From positions 1 to 13,137 of the forward strand of contig CALFZM010000360.1 in the NCBI GenBank assembly GCA_937952235.1: a stretch of DNA of 13,137 nucleotides, in the 5' to 3' direction. This DNA is from an uncultured Opitutia bacterium (GTDB lineage: Bacteria > Verrucomicrobiota > Verrucomicrobiia > Opitutales > Opitutaceae). Under the pieces are notes generated by a model, which had not been told where the DNA came from, did no database searches, and saw nothing but the letters and a program-made list of their open reading frames with translations. Below are positions 1 through 6,280 of the stretch, in pieces. The stretch's first letter is position 1. Each line of letters opens with the position of its first letter. A program made the position numbers and the translations under genes.

Positions 1-401
1 TGGCGTCGGCGTCGAACCCGAGGTTCAAGCCCAAGCCGCTGCCGGCGCTGCCTCCCGGGGTGCTGGTCTACCGGGTGTTTGGCGCGCTCCTGTTCGGGGC
101 GGCCGACAAGCTTGACAGCGTGCTGCGTCGGGCCGGGTCGGATACGCGCGTCGTGGTGTTGCACCTCGCGGCCGTGACCGCCCTGGATGCCACCGCGCTC
201 AACGCCCTCGACTCGCTGCACGGGAAGCTGCGGCGGCACGGCAAGCACCTCGTCCTGAGCGGCCCGCACACGCAGCCCTACGCGCTGATGGAGCGCGCGG
301 GCTTCCTCGACCGCGTGGGCGCGGAGAACGTGGCGGCGGACCTGCCCGCGGCGGTCGCGCGGGCCGCCGAGCTGGCGGGCGTCGAGCGGCGGCCGGCGTG
401 A
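1..401 (+). CDS. SulP family anion transporter, C-terminal STAS domain (5' truncated by window edge)
   Basis: This is the last 132 codons of a gene whose start lies outside the window; the reading frame is open from base 3 to the TGA at 399-401. The visible part is a STAS domain of the kind that ends SulP sulfate, bicarbonate and anion transporters in the inner membrane. The signature is the opening strand 'LPPGVLVYRVFGALLFGAADKL', where the FGAAD stretch is typical of SulP tails, followed by a hydrophobic strand, 'LDATALNAL' in the place of the anti-sigma-antagonist phosphosite loop, and 'GKHLVLSGP'. The STAS domain lies in the cytoplasm and modulates transport. The transmembrane part is not visible, so the transported ion cannot be inferred. 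There is no evident functional link to the respiratory genes to the right. Confidence 0.88.
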   Translation, partial: ASASNPRFKPKPLPALPPGVLVYRVFGALLFGAADKLDSVLRRAGSDTRVVVLHLAAVTALDATALNALDSLHGKLRRHGKHLVLSGPHTQPYALMERAGFLDRVGAENVAADLPAAVARAAELAGVERRPA

Positions 402-474
402 ACTGCCTGCGGCGGAAGCCAAGCGGCGGGCAGCCATTCGCAATCCGCGCGCAGTCCCGGCCGGTCGAATGGCC

Positions 475-480
475 TAGGGT
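475..480 (+). promoter_or_regulatory. Candidate -10 element (TAGGGT) for the small Cys-rich gene
   Basis: TAGGGT, preceded by CC, ends six bases before the ATG at 487. That spacing would put transcription start at or within a base of the A of the start codon, giving a leaderless message. No convincing -35 hexamer is seen 16-18 bases upstream. The same C-TAG-N-N-T form recurs before other genes in this window (3101, 11356, 12402). The call is inferred from the pattern only. Confidence 0.4.
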
Positions 481-486
481 CGCGCC

Positions 487-711
487 ATGGAACGCGACTC
501 CCCGGCGCCGCATGGCGAGACCGGCAGTATCGCCTGCGCCGTATGCCGCCGGGCGACGGCGGACGTGGGCAGCTTCATGCGCCTGCACCTCGAGGCCGGG
601 CGGCTGGAACTCTGTTCGCCGCGGTGCGCGGGGGAATTCCGCGCGGCGCCGCAGCCCGGGACGCCCCGGATCGATGGCTTCGCCTGCTGGCAGGTGCGCT
701 GGGGGCCGTGA
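487..711 (+). CDS. Small cysteine-rich protein, probable zinc-binding treble-clef type
   Basis: This 74-residue protein has no transmembrane segment or signal peptide. Cysteines form a C17-x2-C20 knuckle, a C43-x3-C47 pair in 'LCSPRC', and a lone C67. The layout (CxxC, about 22 residues, C-x3-C at the start of a short helix) resembles the small zinc-binding folds of TRASH, YHS or FCS-like domains, but I do not recognise the family. A single Zn ion is the likely ligand; metal or protein binding would be the inferred role. The start at 487 is supported by a -10-like TAGGGT just upstream and by the lack of an earlier in-frame ATG close by. There is no Shine-Dalgarno sequence. The gene converges on hemG, 11 bases away. 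It could also be a non-coding stretch that happens to be open, since random ORFs are common at this GC. Confidence 0.55.
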   Translation: MERDSPAPHGETGSIACAVCRRATADVGSFMRLHLEAGRLELCSPRCAGEFRAAPQPGTPRIDGFACWQVRWGP

Positions 712-715
712 GCCC

Positions 716-734
716 GCCGGGCCTAGCGCCCGGC
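716..734. terminator. GC-rich hairpin between convergent genes
   Basis: GCCGGGC (716-722) and GCCCGGC (728-734) form a perfect 7-bp stem around a 5-base CTAGC loop. It sits between the end of the small Cys-rich gene (711) and the end of hemG, whose TAG stop lies in the loop. The position suits a bidirectional terminator, but no T-tract follows on either strand, so intrinsic termination is uncertain. Confidence 0.3.
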
Positions 735-2126
735 CGCGATCGCCTGCCGGGCCCGCAGGTAGGCGCCGGCGGCGGCGGCCAGGCGGCGCCCGGACTCGAT
801 GCAATTGGCGAGCGAGATGCCGTCGCGGGCGTTGCCGCCGAAAAAGAGCCCGGGCGCGGCGCGCTCGACCGCGGTGAACGCGTCCTTGAAGCGCTGATAC
901 CCCACCTCGTACTGCGGGATGGCCCGCGGCCAGCGCCGGATGTGCACGTGCACCGGCGGGGCGGAGGCGCCGACCAGCCGCGCGAGCTCCGCGTGCACCA
1001 GGGCGGTGAGGGCGCCGTCGTCGCGCCCGGCGAGCTCCGGCTGGCGGGTGCCGCCGACGAAGCTCGTCAGCGCGACGTGTCCCGCGGGCGCGCGGCCCGG
1101 GAACAGGGTGCTGGAGAAGAGCGTGCCGAGCAGCGTCCGGCCCTCGACCTGCGGCACGAGGAAGCCGAAACCGTCGAGCGGATGGCGCACGTCGGCGCGA
1201 CGGTAGCCGAGGAAGACGGAGGCGACGGGCGGGTGCACGATCTCGCGCAGCACCGCGAGGGCGCCGGACGCGCCGGCGGTTTCCAGCTGGAGTGCGGCGA
1301 GGGCGTCCGCCGGCAGGGCGAATACGACCGCCGCGAAGGCGGGCGCCGGGCCGGTCTCGCCCTGGGCGAGCGTGAGCCGCCAGTCCGGACCGTCGCGTTC
1401 CACGCGCGTCACCGCCCGCCCGCACTGCACCGCGGGGCCGAGATGGCGCGCGAGGGCGGCGGGCAGTTCGCCGAGGCCTTCCGGGAAGGAAAAGATCCGG
1501 CCTTTCGGGCCGCCGGAGGTGTTGCGCCGCTTGACGGCGCCGCGCAGGAGGGAGCCGTGTTCCTGCTCGAGCGCGAGCAGCCTGGGAAAGCCGTGGCGCA
1601 CGGAAAGCCGGGCGGGGTCGCCGGCATACACTCCACCGACGAAGGGATTCACCGCGTAATCGAGGAACTCCCGGCCGAGCCGGCGGAGCACGAACTCGGC
1701 GACCGTCTCCTCCCGATCGTACGGGCCGCGACCGCGCCACGGTTCGCCAAGCAGGCCCAGCTTGGCTTTCCAGGAGAAAAGCCGGGTGCGGAGGAAGGCG
1801 GGCGGCGAGGCAGGCATCGCGACGAGCTCGCCGGAGCGCACGATATAGCGTTGCCGGGCGGCCTCCGCCGCGTAAAGCCGGCGGTCGCCCAGGCCGGCCG
1901 CGTCGATGAACGCGGCCACCTCGGGCGAGCCCTCCAGCAGCGAGTTGGGCCCGAGTTCATGCAGCCAGCCGTCGCCGGTGACCGCGCCGATCACGCCCCC
2001 GACGCGGCCGGCCTTCTCGAAGACGACCGGCTCCATGCCGGCCTGGCGGAGATGCCAGGCGGCGGTCAGGCCGGTGATGCCGGCGCCCAGGACGGCGACG
2101 CGCGGGGCGGGAGGAGCGGAGGACAT
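723..2126 (-). CDS. hemG: Protoporphyrinogen (or coproporphyrinogen) oxidase, FAD-dependent, HemG/HemY type
   Basis: This 467-residue flavoprotein should carry out the six-electron oxidation of protoporphyrinogen IX to protoporphyrin IX (or the coproporphyrin equivalent) in haem synthesis. Seen in the sequence: an N-terminal dinucleotide-binding fold with 'VLGAGITGLTAAWHL' (G14-x-G16-x2-G19), an acidic residue at the end of the second strand ('VVFEK'), 'RVGGVIG' after it, and the family's C-terminal FAD motif 'FFGGNARDGISLANCIESG' starting near residue 428. The length fits the HemY family (about 450-480). It lies 31 bases after tonB on the same strand and is probably cotranscribed with it. 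Haem supply fits the nearby haem enzymes (NirK-cytochrome c, cbb3 oxidase). The sequence alone does not decide between the protoporphyrin and coproporphyrin substrates. Confidence 0.92.
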   Translation of the reverse strand: MSSAPPAPRVAVLGAGITGLTAAWHLRQAGMEPVVFEKAGRVGGVIGAVTGDGWLHELGPNSLLEGSPEVAAFIDAAGLGDRRLYAAEAARQRYIVRSGELVAMPASPPAFLRTRLFSWKAKLGLLGEPWRGRGPYDREETVAEFVLRRLGREFLDYAVNPFVGGVYAGDPARLSVRHGFPRLLALEQEHGSLLRGAVKRRNTSGGPKGRIFSFPEGLGELPAALARHLGPAVQCGRAVTRVERDGPDWRLTLAQGETGPAPAFAAVVFALPADALAALQLETAGASGALAVLREIVHPPVASVFLGYRRADVRHPLDGFGFLVPQVEGRTLLGTLFSSTLFPGRAPAGHVALTSFVGGTRQPELAGRDDGALTALVHAELARLVGASAPPVHVHIRRWPRAIPQYEVGYQRFKDAFTAVERAAPGLFFGGNARDGISLANCIESGRRLAAAAGAYLRARQAIAAGR

Positions 2127-2157
2127 CGCCCGAAGTTGCAGGACCCCGCGCGCCGAT

Positions 2158-2946
2158 TCAATCGGTGAGCGTGAAAACGATCGGGACCGCCATCCGGGTG
2201 TTCACCTTCCGCCCGCCCTTCCAGCCCGGACGGAACCGCCACTTCGACACGCCCGCGAGCGCGGCGTCCTCGAAGCCCGAGGCGGTCGCATGCACCACGG
2301 AGGGGTTCACCACGCGTCCGTCGACATCGACGATGAACTCGACCCGCACGGTGGCGGTGATCGACTCCCGGCGCATCGCGACCGGGTAGGCGGGCGGCGC
2401 CTGGAGGATCGCTTCCGGGATGCGGTCGAGGTCGGCGAGGTTGAAGATGGTGCCGATCTTCTCGGCGATCTTGCCCGTGCCGGTGCGGATGTTCTCCGGG
2501 ATCACATACACCTTCATCTGGCTGAAGTCCGGCTGCTCGAGCAGCGAGGCGAAGTTGATCTGCTGGACGAAGTCGGTGGGGCTCGCGAGCTGCGGGACGT
2601 CCGCCTGCATCGGCACCGGCAGGCTGAGGTCCGGCGGCTGGTTGTCGCTGCCCTCGGTGGGCGGCGGCTCGGGCTCCTCGAGCTCCTTGAGCTGGGGCAG
2701 CGGCGTCAGGGCGATGAGAAACTCCTCCGCGGGCGGCGCCACGGGGCGGGGCGTGGAGCGCCCGATGCCGAAGAAGATGGCGAGGTGAACGCCGAGCGAG
2801 ACGGCCATGCCGGCGTACACGATCGGACGCGAACGGCGGCGCGAGTCGTAGCGCCAGGAGCCCTCGGTGGCCGGGGGCGGCGCGGCTCGTACCGCCGGCC
2901 TGGCCGTGAGGTCCACGGCGGACAGGGTGGGGCTGACGGTGATCAT
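2158..2946 (-). CDS. TonB family energy transducer
   Basis: This 262-residue protein is built like TonB. It has a cytoplasmic N-terminus of about 40 residues ending in basic 'RRRSR', one transmembrane helix at about 41-62, a proline- and glutamate-rich periplasmic spacer at about 65-125 ('EEPEPPP'), and a C-terminal TonB domain at about 184-260 with 'YPVAMRRESITATVRVEF', 'VDVDGRVVNPSVVHA', 'FEDAALAGVSKWRFRPG' and a final beta strand. Such proteins pass proton-motive energy to outer-membrane receptors for iron complexes, haem, cobalamin or sugars. No exbB, exbD or receptor is in the window, so the partner is unknown. The cytoplasmic tail before the helix is longer than in E. coli TonB. The gene is followed by hemG, which hints at iron or haem economy, though this is inference from proximity. 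Confidence 0.9.
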   Translation of the reverse strand: MITVSPTLSAVDLTARPAVRAAPPPATEGSWRYDSRRRSRPIVYAGMAVSLGVHLAIFFGIGRSTPRPVAPPAEEFLIALTPLPQLKELEEPEPPPTEGSDNQPPDLSLPVPMQADVPQLASPTDFVQQINFASLLEQPDFSQMKVYVIPENIRTGTGKIAEKIGTIFNLADLDRIPEAILQAPPAYPVAMRRESITATVRVEFIVDVDGRVVNPSVVHATASGFEDAALAGVSKWRFRPGWKGGRKVNTRMAVPIVFTLTD

Positions 2947-2952
2947 GCGCCC

Positions 2953-2958
2953 AGTGTA
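2953..2958 (-). promoter_or_regulatory. Candidate -10 element (TACACT) for tonB-hemG
   Basis: On the minus strand TACACT ends six bases before the tonB ATG at 2946, so the expected transcription start falls on or next to the start codon (leaderless). No clear -35 is visible at the usual distance. The 179-base gap between tonB and the divergent universal stress gene (2947-3125) holds this element and the one at 3101; nothing else in it was recognised with confidence. Confidence 0.4.
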
Positions 2959-3100
2959 CGCCTGCGCGCGCGCCGGCGCCTCGCATGCGTTGTGCAGGGC
3001 TGCGCATGCCTTGCCGGGAGTGGTCCGACGTCGGGCGCGGGACGCAAGCGGCGCTCAGGAAATGCCAAGATTCGCGCAGCGGTCGGCGCGCTCCAGCCGC

Positions 3101-3106
3101 TAGGTT
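3101..3106 (+). promoter_or_regulatory. Candidate -10 element (TAGGTT) for the universal stress protein gene
   Basis: TAGGTT, preceded by GC, lies 19 bases before the ATG at 3126. The implied leader is about 13 bases and has no Shine-Dalgarno sequence. No canonical -35 hexamer is seen. Confidence 0.4.
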
Positions 3107-3125
3107 AGCGTCCCCTCACTCCAGC

Positions 3126-3596
3126 ATGAAGACCGTCCTTGCCCCCATCGATTTCTCCGACGTCAGCCGACGCGTGATCGACGAAGCGATCGGGCTGGCG
3201 CGGGCGATCGGCGGGCGGCTGGTGCTGCTCCACGTCGTCTCGCCGGCCAGCTCGATCCCCAGCGAATTCGACTCGTCGGGGGCGCGGGCGGCCTACCTGA
3301 CACAGGCGGAAAAGCATGCCCGCGACGAACTGGCGTCCCTCCAGCGCAGCCTGCGCGACGAGGGAGTGACGGCGCACGTCGTGCACCAGGTCGGGCAGCC
3401 CGGCGTCGTGATCGTCGAGCAGGCGGAACGGTTGGAGGCCGATTACCTGGTCCTCGGCTCCCATGGCCACGGCGCGTTCTACGAGCTGATCGTGGGAGGC
3501 ACCGCGAGCCGCGTGCTCAAGGTGGCCAAGTGCCCGGTGGTGGTCGTGCCCGCCATCGCCCGCAAGCCGAAGGCGGGCGGCCGGAGCGCGGGCTGA
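3126..3596 (+). CDS. Universal stress protein (UspA family)
   Basis: This 156-residue single-domain protein begins with the typical 'MKTVLAPIDFSDVSRRVIDEA' strand and helix (D9 being the ATP-contact aspartate) and has 'LVLLHVV' as the second strand. Near the end, 'DYLVLGSHGHGAFYELIVGG' (about 107-125) is the nucleotide-binding loop, followed by 'SRVLKVAKCPVVVVP'. The family motif is G-x2-G-x9-G-(S/T); here the last position is Gly (G125) rather than Ser/Thr, so ATP binding may be altered. The ATG at 3126 aligns with the conserved N-terminus; the open frame upstream of it carries no Usp sequence. Usp proteins are often induced by stress or low oxygen. The gene precedes a PocR-AraC regulator by 118 bases on the same strand. 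Confidence 0.93.
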   Translation: MKTVLAPIDFSDVSRRVIDEAIGLARAIGGRLVLLHVVSPASSIPSEFDSSGARAAYLTQAEKHARDELASLQRSLRDEGVTAHVVHQVGQPGVVIVEQAERLEADYLVLGSHGHGAFYELIVGGTASRVLKVAKCPVVVVPAIARKPKAGGRSAG

Positions 3597-3714
3597 GCGC
3601 CTCTGCCGGGACACGACGACCACAAGGAATGCGCAGCCGTTCGCATCGCATGCACAGCATCCGGGCTTCTCGGTCGCGGCCCGGCGCGTCCATCGTGAGT
3701 TTCCACGTGCCGCC

Positions 3715-4650
3715 ATGAACGCCGCGCCCGACGCCCCGCCTCCCACCGCCGAGAGGATCTCGCCCCACGACAGCCGCGCGCTGGTGGCGCAGCTGAAGCG
3801 TTCGCAGGTCTACCGCGACTACGAGCGGGCGTTCCGTGAGACCACGGGGCTGCCGCTGGCGCTGCGTCCGGTGGAGGCGTTCGACCTGCCGCATCACGGC
3901 GACCCGAAGGAGAGCCCCTTCTGCGCCCTCATGGCGCGCTCCAACCACTCGTGCGCGGCCTGCCTGCAGATGCAGAAGAAGGTCGAGGAGTCGGCGCGGC
4001 TGGAGGCCAAGACGCTCAAGTGTTTCGCGGGCCTCTGCGACTCCGCGGTGCCGGTGCGCGTGGGCAACAACCTGATCGCCTTCCTTCAGACCGGCCAGAT
4101 CCTGCTCCACGCGCCCACGCAGGCGGAGTTCACGCGCGCCACGCGCGACCTGATCCGGCTCGGGACCGACCTCGACGTGAAGCAGCTCGAGGAGGCCTAT
4201 TTCCAGACGCGCGTCGTCACGCGCAAGCAGTACGAGTCGATCGTCCGGCTGCTGTCGATCTTCGCGCAGCACCTGTCGGGGCTCAGCAACCAGCTCATGG
4301 TGCAGGGCGCCGCGGCGGAGGCGCCGCCGATCGCCCGGGCGCGCGCGCTGATCTCGGAACGCCACGCCGACCCGCTCTCGCTCACCGAGATCGCGCAGGC
4401 GGTGAACATGAGCGCGTTCTATTTCTGCAAGACGTTCAAGCGCGCCACGGGCATGACCTTCACCGAGTACCTCGCGCGCGTGCGCGTGGAGAAGGTGAAG
4501 AACCTCCTGCTCAACCCGCACAAGCGCGTGAGCGAGGCCGCGTACGAGGCCGGGTTCCAGTCGCTGTCGCAGTTCAACCGGGTCTTCCGCCGCATCGCAG
4601 GGCAGTCGCCCTCGGCGTACCGCGAGCATCTGCACGGCGCCGGCGCGTGA
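3715..4650 (+). CDS. PocR-domain AraC/XylS-family transcriptional regulator (paralogue 1)
   Basis: This 311-residue regulator has an N-terminal PocR sensory domain (about 24-190) and a C-terminal AraC-type double helix-turn-helix (about 205-308). The PocR part shows 'YRDYERAFRETTGLPLALR', then cysteines C70, C80, C83 and C103 ('PFCALM', 'CAAC', 'KCFAGLCDS'), then 'AVPVRVGNNLIAFLQTGQIL'. The DNA-binding part has 'LSLTEIAQAVNMSAFYFCKTFK' and 'VSEAAYEAGFQSLSQFNRVFRRIAG'. PocR domains are named from the propanediol/cobalamin regulator and sense small ligands; none of those pathway genes is visible here. An extra cysteine, C108, is absent from the paralogue at 11371. The gene sits immediately upstream of the nirK operon, 92 bases away and on the same strand, so nirK is the obvious candidate target (inference). 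No Shine-Dalgarno is seen; the 118-base gap before it gives no clear promoter. Confidence 0.92.
   Translation: MNAAPDAPPPTAERISPHDSRALVAQLKRSQVYRDYERAFRETTGLPLALRPVEAFDLPHHGDPKESPFCALMARSNHSCAACLQMQKKVEESARLEAKTLKCFAGLCDSAVPVRVGNNLIAFLQTGQILLHAPTQAEFTRATRDLIRLGTDLDVKQLEEAYFQTRVVTRKQYESIVRLLSIFAQHLSGLSNQLMVQGAAAEAPPIARARALISERHADPLSLTEIAQAVNMSAFYFCKTFKRATGMTFTEYLARVRVEKVKNLLLNPHKRVSEAAYEAGFQSLSQFNRVFRRIAGQSPSAYREHLHGAGA
4531..4598 (+). repeat. Near-identical DNA shared with 12184-12251 (copy 1)
   Basis: This 68-base stretch in the second helix-turn-helix of the first PocR-AraC gene matches 12184-12251 at 65 positions, in the same orientation, and the three differences are at third codon positions. 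Only a conserved DNA-recognition domain plus shared codon bias, recent duplication or gene conversion would explain this degree of identity. Confidence 0.85.
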
Positions 4651-4676
4651 CGCGGCGGCGCCGATCCGCGCCGGGC

Positions 4677-4690
4677 TTGATCCGGATCAA
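4677..4690 (+). promoter_or_regulatory. FNR/DNR/NnrR-type binding site upstream of nirK
   Basis: TTGATCCGGATCAA is a perfect 14-base palindrome that matches exactly the FNR-family consensus TTGAT-N4-ATCAA. Its centre (between 4683 and 4684) lies 41.5 bases upstream of the start predicted from the -10-like GATAGT at 4713-4718. That is the class II activator position where FNR, DNR or NnrR contacts RNA polymerase. It implies activation of nirK-nirV-sco under low oxygen or NO. The regulator itself is not in the window. Confidence 0.85.
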
Positions 4691-4712
4691 CGACGCCCGC
4701 GGCAGGAGGGAC

Positions 4713-4718
4713 GATAGT
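4713..4718 (+). promoter_or_regulatory. Candidate -10 element (GATAGT) of the nirK promoter
   Basis: GATAGT is placed so that the predicted start (about 4725) is 41.5 bases from the centre of the FNR-type box, the spacing expected of an activator-dependent promoter. The leader would be about 18 bases. The AGGAGG at 4704-4709 lies upstream of this start and cannot serve as ribosome binding site for the nirK ATG at 4743. Confidence 0.5.
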
Positions 4719-4742
4719 GGGAGCAACAACCCGACTCCCACC

Positions 4743-6251
4743 ATGACCCGCTCCTCGCTCCCCCTGCTCCGGCGCCTCGCCGCCGGAGTGGCGTTTTTCC
4801 TCGGCGCGACCGCCGGCCGCGCCTCCGAAGGCACCGTCCTCGCCAAGCCCGGCGGCGTGCCGCTCGCGGCCGACCTGCCGCGCGAGACCGCCGTGCTCAC
4901 CCGGCCGCCGCAGGTCCCGCCGCCGATCGCGCGCCGGCATCCGGCGAAGGTCATCGTGAACCTCGAGGTCGTCGAACTCACCAAGCGCATGGCCGACGGG
5001 GTCGAATACACCTTCTGGACCTACGGCGGCGAAGTCCCCGGCCTCTTCATCCGCGTGCGCGAGGGCGACGTGGTGGAGTTTCACCTCAACAATCACCCTT
5101 CCTCGAAGGTGCCGCACAACATCGACCTCCACGCCGTGACCGGCCCGGGCGGCGGCGCCGCCTCGACGTTCACCGCGCCGGGCCATTCGTCGCAGTTCAC
5201 GTTCACCGCGCTGAATTCCGGCCTGTACGTCTACCACTGCGCGACCGCGCCGGTGCCGATGCACATCGCCAACGGCATGTACGGATTGATCCTGGTCGAG
5301 CCCAGGGACGGCCTGCCGCCGGTGGACCGCGAGTACTACGTCATGCAGGGGGACTTCTACACCCAGGGCGCGCACGGCGAACCCGGGCTGCAGATCTTCG
5401 ACAACCTGAAGGCGATCGACGAGCGGCCGACCTACATCCTGTTCAACGGCGAGGTCGGGGCGCTGGTCGGCGATCGTGCGCTCCAGGCGAAGGTCGGCGA
5501 GAAGGTGCGGCTCTACTTCGGCGTTGGCGGGCCGAACGTCACCTCGTCGTTCCACGTCATCGGCGAGATCTTCGACACCGTGTATTCGGAGGGCGGGATG
5601 GGCCGCACCCAGACCAACGTGCAGACCACGATGGTGCCGGCGGGCGGTTCGACCATCGTCGACTTCAAGGTCGACGTGCCGGGCACGCTGGTGCTGGTCG
5701 ATCACTCGCTGTCCCGCGCGTTCAACAAGGGCGCCATCGGCATGATCAAGGTCTCCGGACCCGAGACGCCCGTCATCTACTCGGGCAAGGAGGTCGATGA
5801 AGTGTACCTGGGCGAGGCGTCGGACGCCGGCGCCGCGTCAAGCCGGCGCGAGGCCGAGCTCGTGGCGAAGCGCGCGGAGGTGATCGCGAGCAACGTCGAG
5901 ATCGGCAACATTACCCGCGAGATCCAGCTGGAGCGCGGCAAGAAGGTTTACCTCACGAGCTGCTTCGCGTGCCACATGGCGACGGGCGAAGGCCTGCCCG
6001 GGGTGTTCCCGCCGCTCGCAAAGTCCGACTACCTCCAGGCCGACAAGACGCGCGCGATCCGCAACGTCACGAAGGGCCTCAGCGGCCCGATCACGGTCAA
6101 CGGCAAGGCGTACAACAACATCATGCCGCCGCAGGTGCTCGACGACGACCAGGTGGCCAACGTGCTGACGTACGTGATGAACTCCTGGGGCAACGATTAC
6201 GGCGTGGTCACGCGCGACGACGTGAAGCGCGCCCGGGCCGGGAATCCTTGA
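4743..6251 (+). CDS. nirK: Copper-containing nitrite reductase with C-terminal cytochrome c domain
   Basis: This 502-residue secreted enzyme reduces nitrite to nitric oxide in the periplasm. It has a signal peptide (about 1-27; basic start, then LAAGVAFFLG). Two cupredoxin domains follow. Type 1 copper ligands are H125, C166, H174 and M179 ('VPHNIDLH', 'YHCATAPVPMHIANGM'). Type 2 copper ligands are H130, H165 and H321 ('LVDHSLSRAF'). Catalytic D128 and H271 ('SSFHVIGEIFDTVY') are present, so the active site looks complete. After a linker (about 340-395) comes a class I cytochrome c domain with haem motif C407-F-A-C410-H411 and likely axial M461 ('NNIMPPQVL'). Such three-domain NirK proteins are known (for example in Ralstonia pickettii), where the fused haem is thought to feed electrons to the copper site. 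The ATG at 4743 gives the signal peptide and suits the FNR-type promoter; there is no Shine-Dalgarno. It is the first gene of a three-gene operon. Confidence 0.96.
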   Translation: MTRSSLPLLRRLAAGVAFFLGATAGRASEGTVLAKPGGVPLAADLPRETAVLTRPPQVPPPIARRHPAKVIVNLEVVELTKRMADGVEYTFWTYGGEVPGLFIRVREGDVVEFHLNNHPSSKVPHNIDLHAVTGPGGGAASTFTAPGHSSQFTFTALNSGLYVYHCATAPVPMHIANGMYGLILVEPRDGLPPVDREYYVMQGDFYTQGAHGEPGLQIFDNLKAIDERPTYILFNGEVGALVGDRALQAKVGEKVRLYFGVGGPNVTSSFHVIGEIFDTVYSEGGMGRTQTNVQTTMVPAGGSTIVDFKVDVPGTLVLVDHSLSRAFNKGAIGMIKVSGPETPVIYSGKEVDEVYLGEASDAGAASSRREAELVAKRAEVIASNVEIGNITREIQLERGKKVYLTSCFACHMATGEGLPGVFPPLAKSDYLQADKTRAIRNVTKGLSGPITVNGKAYNNIMPPQVLDDDQVANVLTYVMNSWGNDYGVVTRDDVKRARAGNP

Positions 6252-6280
6252 TCGTCCACGCACCGGTGGCGTTCTCCGCC

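Noticed and set aside
199..1740. Long open frame on the minus strand (513 codons), and another on the plus strand at 543-2168
   Set aside because: Both overlap hemG in other frames, are Arg/Pro/Ala-rich without any family motif, and arise from the high GC. HemG has clear FAD motifs and wins.
2153..2165. Inverted repeat CCGATT-C-AATCGG at the tonB stop, considered as a terminator or FNR-like site
   Set aside because: The loop of one base is too small for a proper hairpin, there is no T-tract, it lies within a likely operon, and it does not match TTGAT-N4-ATCAA.
4656..4673. Inverted repeat CGGCGC/GCGCCG after the first PocR-AraC gene as a terminator
   Set aside because: The 6-bp GC stem has no T-tract and such stems are expected by chance at this base composition.
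4704..4709. AGGAGG as nirK ribosome binding site
   Set aside because: It is 33 bases before the ATG and upstream of the start predicted from the FNR box and -10 element, so it would not be in the mRNA.
3517..5705. Minus-strand open frames antisense to the PocR-AraC gene and nirK (3517-4635 and 4419-5705)
   Set aside because: Composition is that of reverse-frame shadows (rich in Arg, His, Val, Leu, Asp with no motifs), and both lie over well-recognised genes.
6248..6280. TTG at 6248 as the nirV start
   Set aside because: It overlaps the nirK stop neatly, but it would put eleven extra residues before the basic start of the signal peptide. ATG at 6281 fits better.
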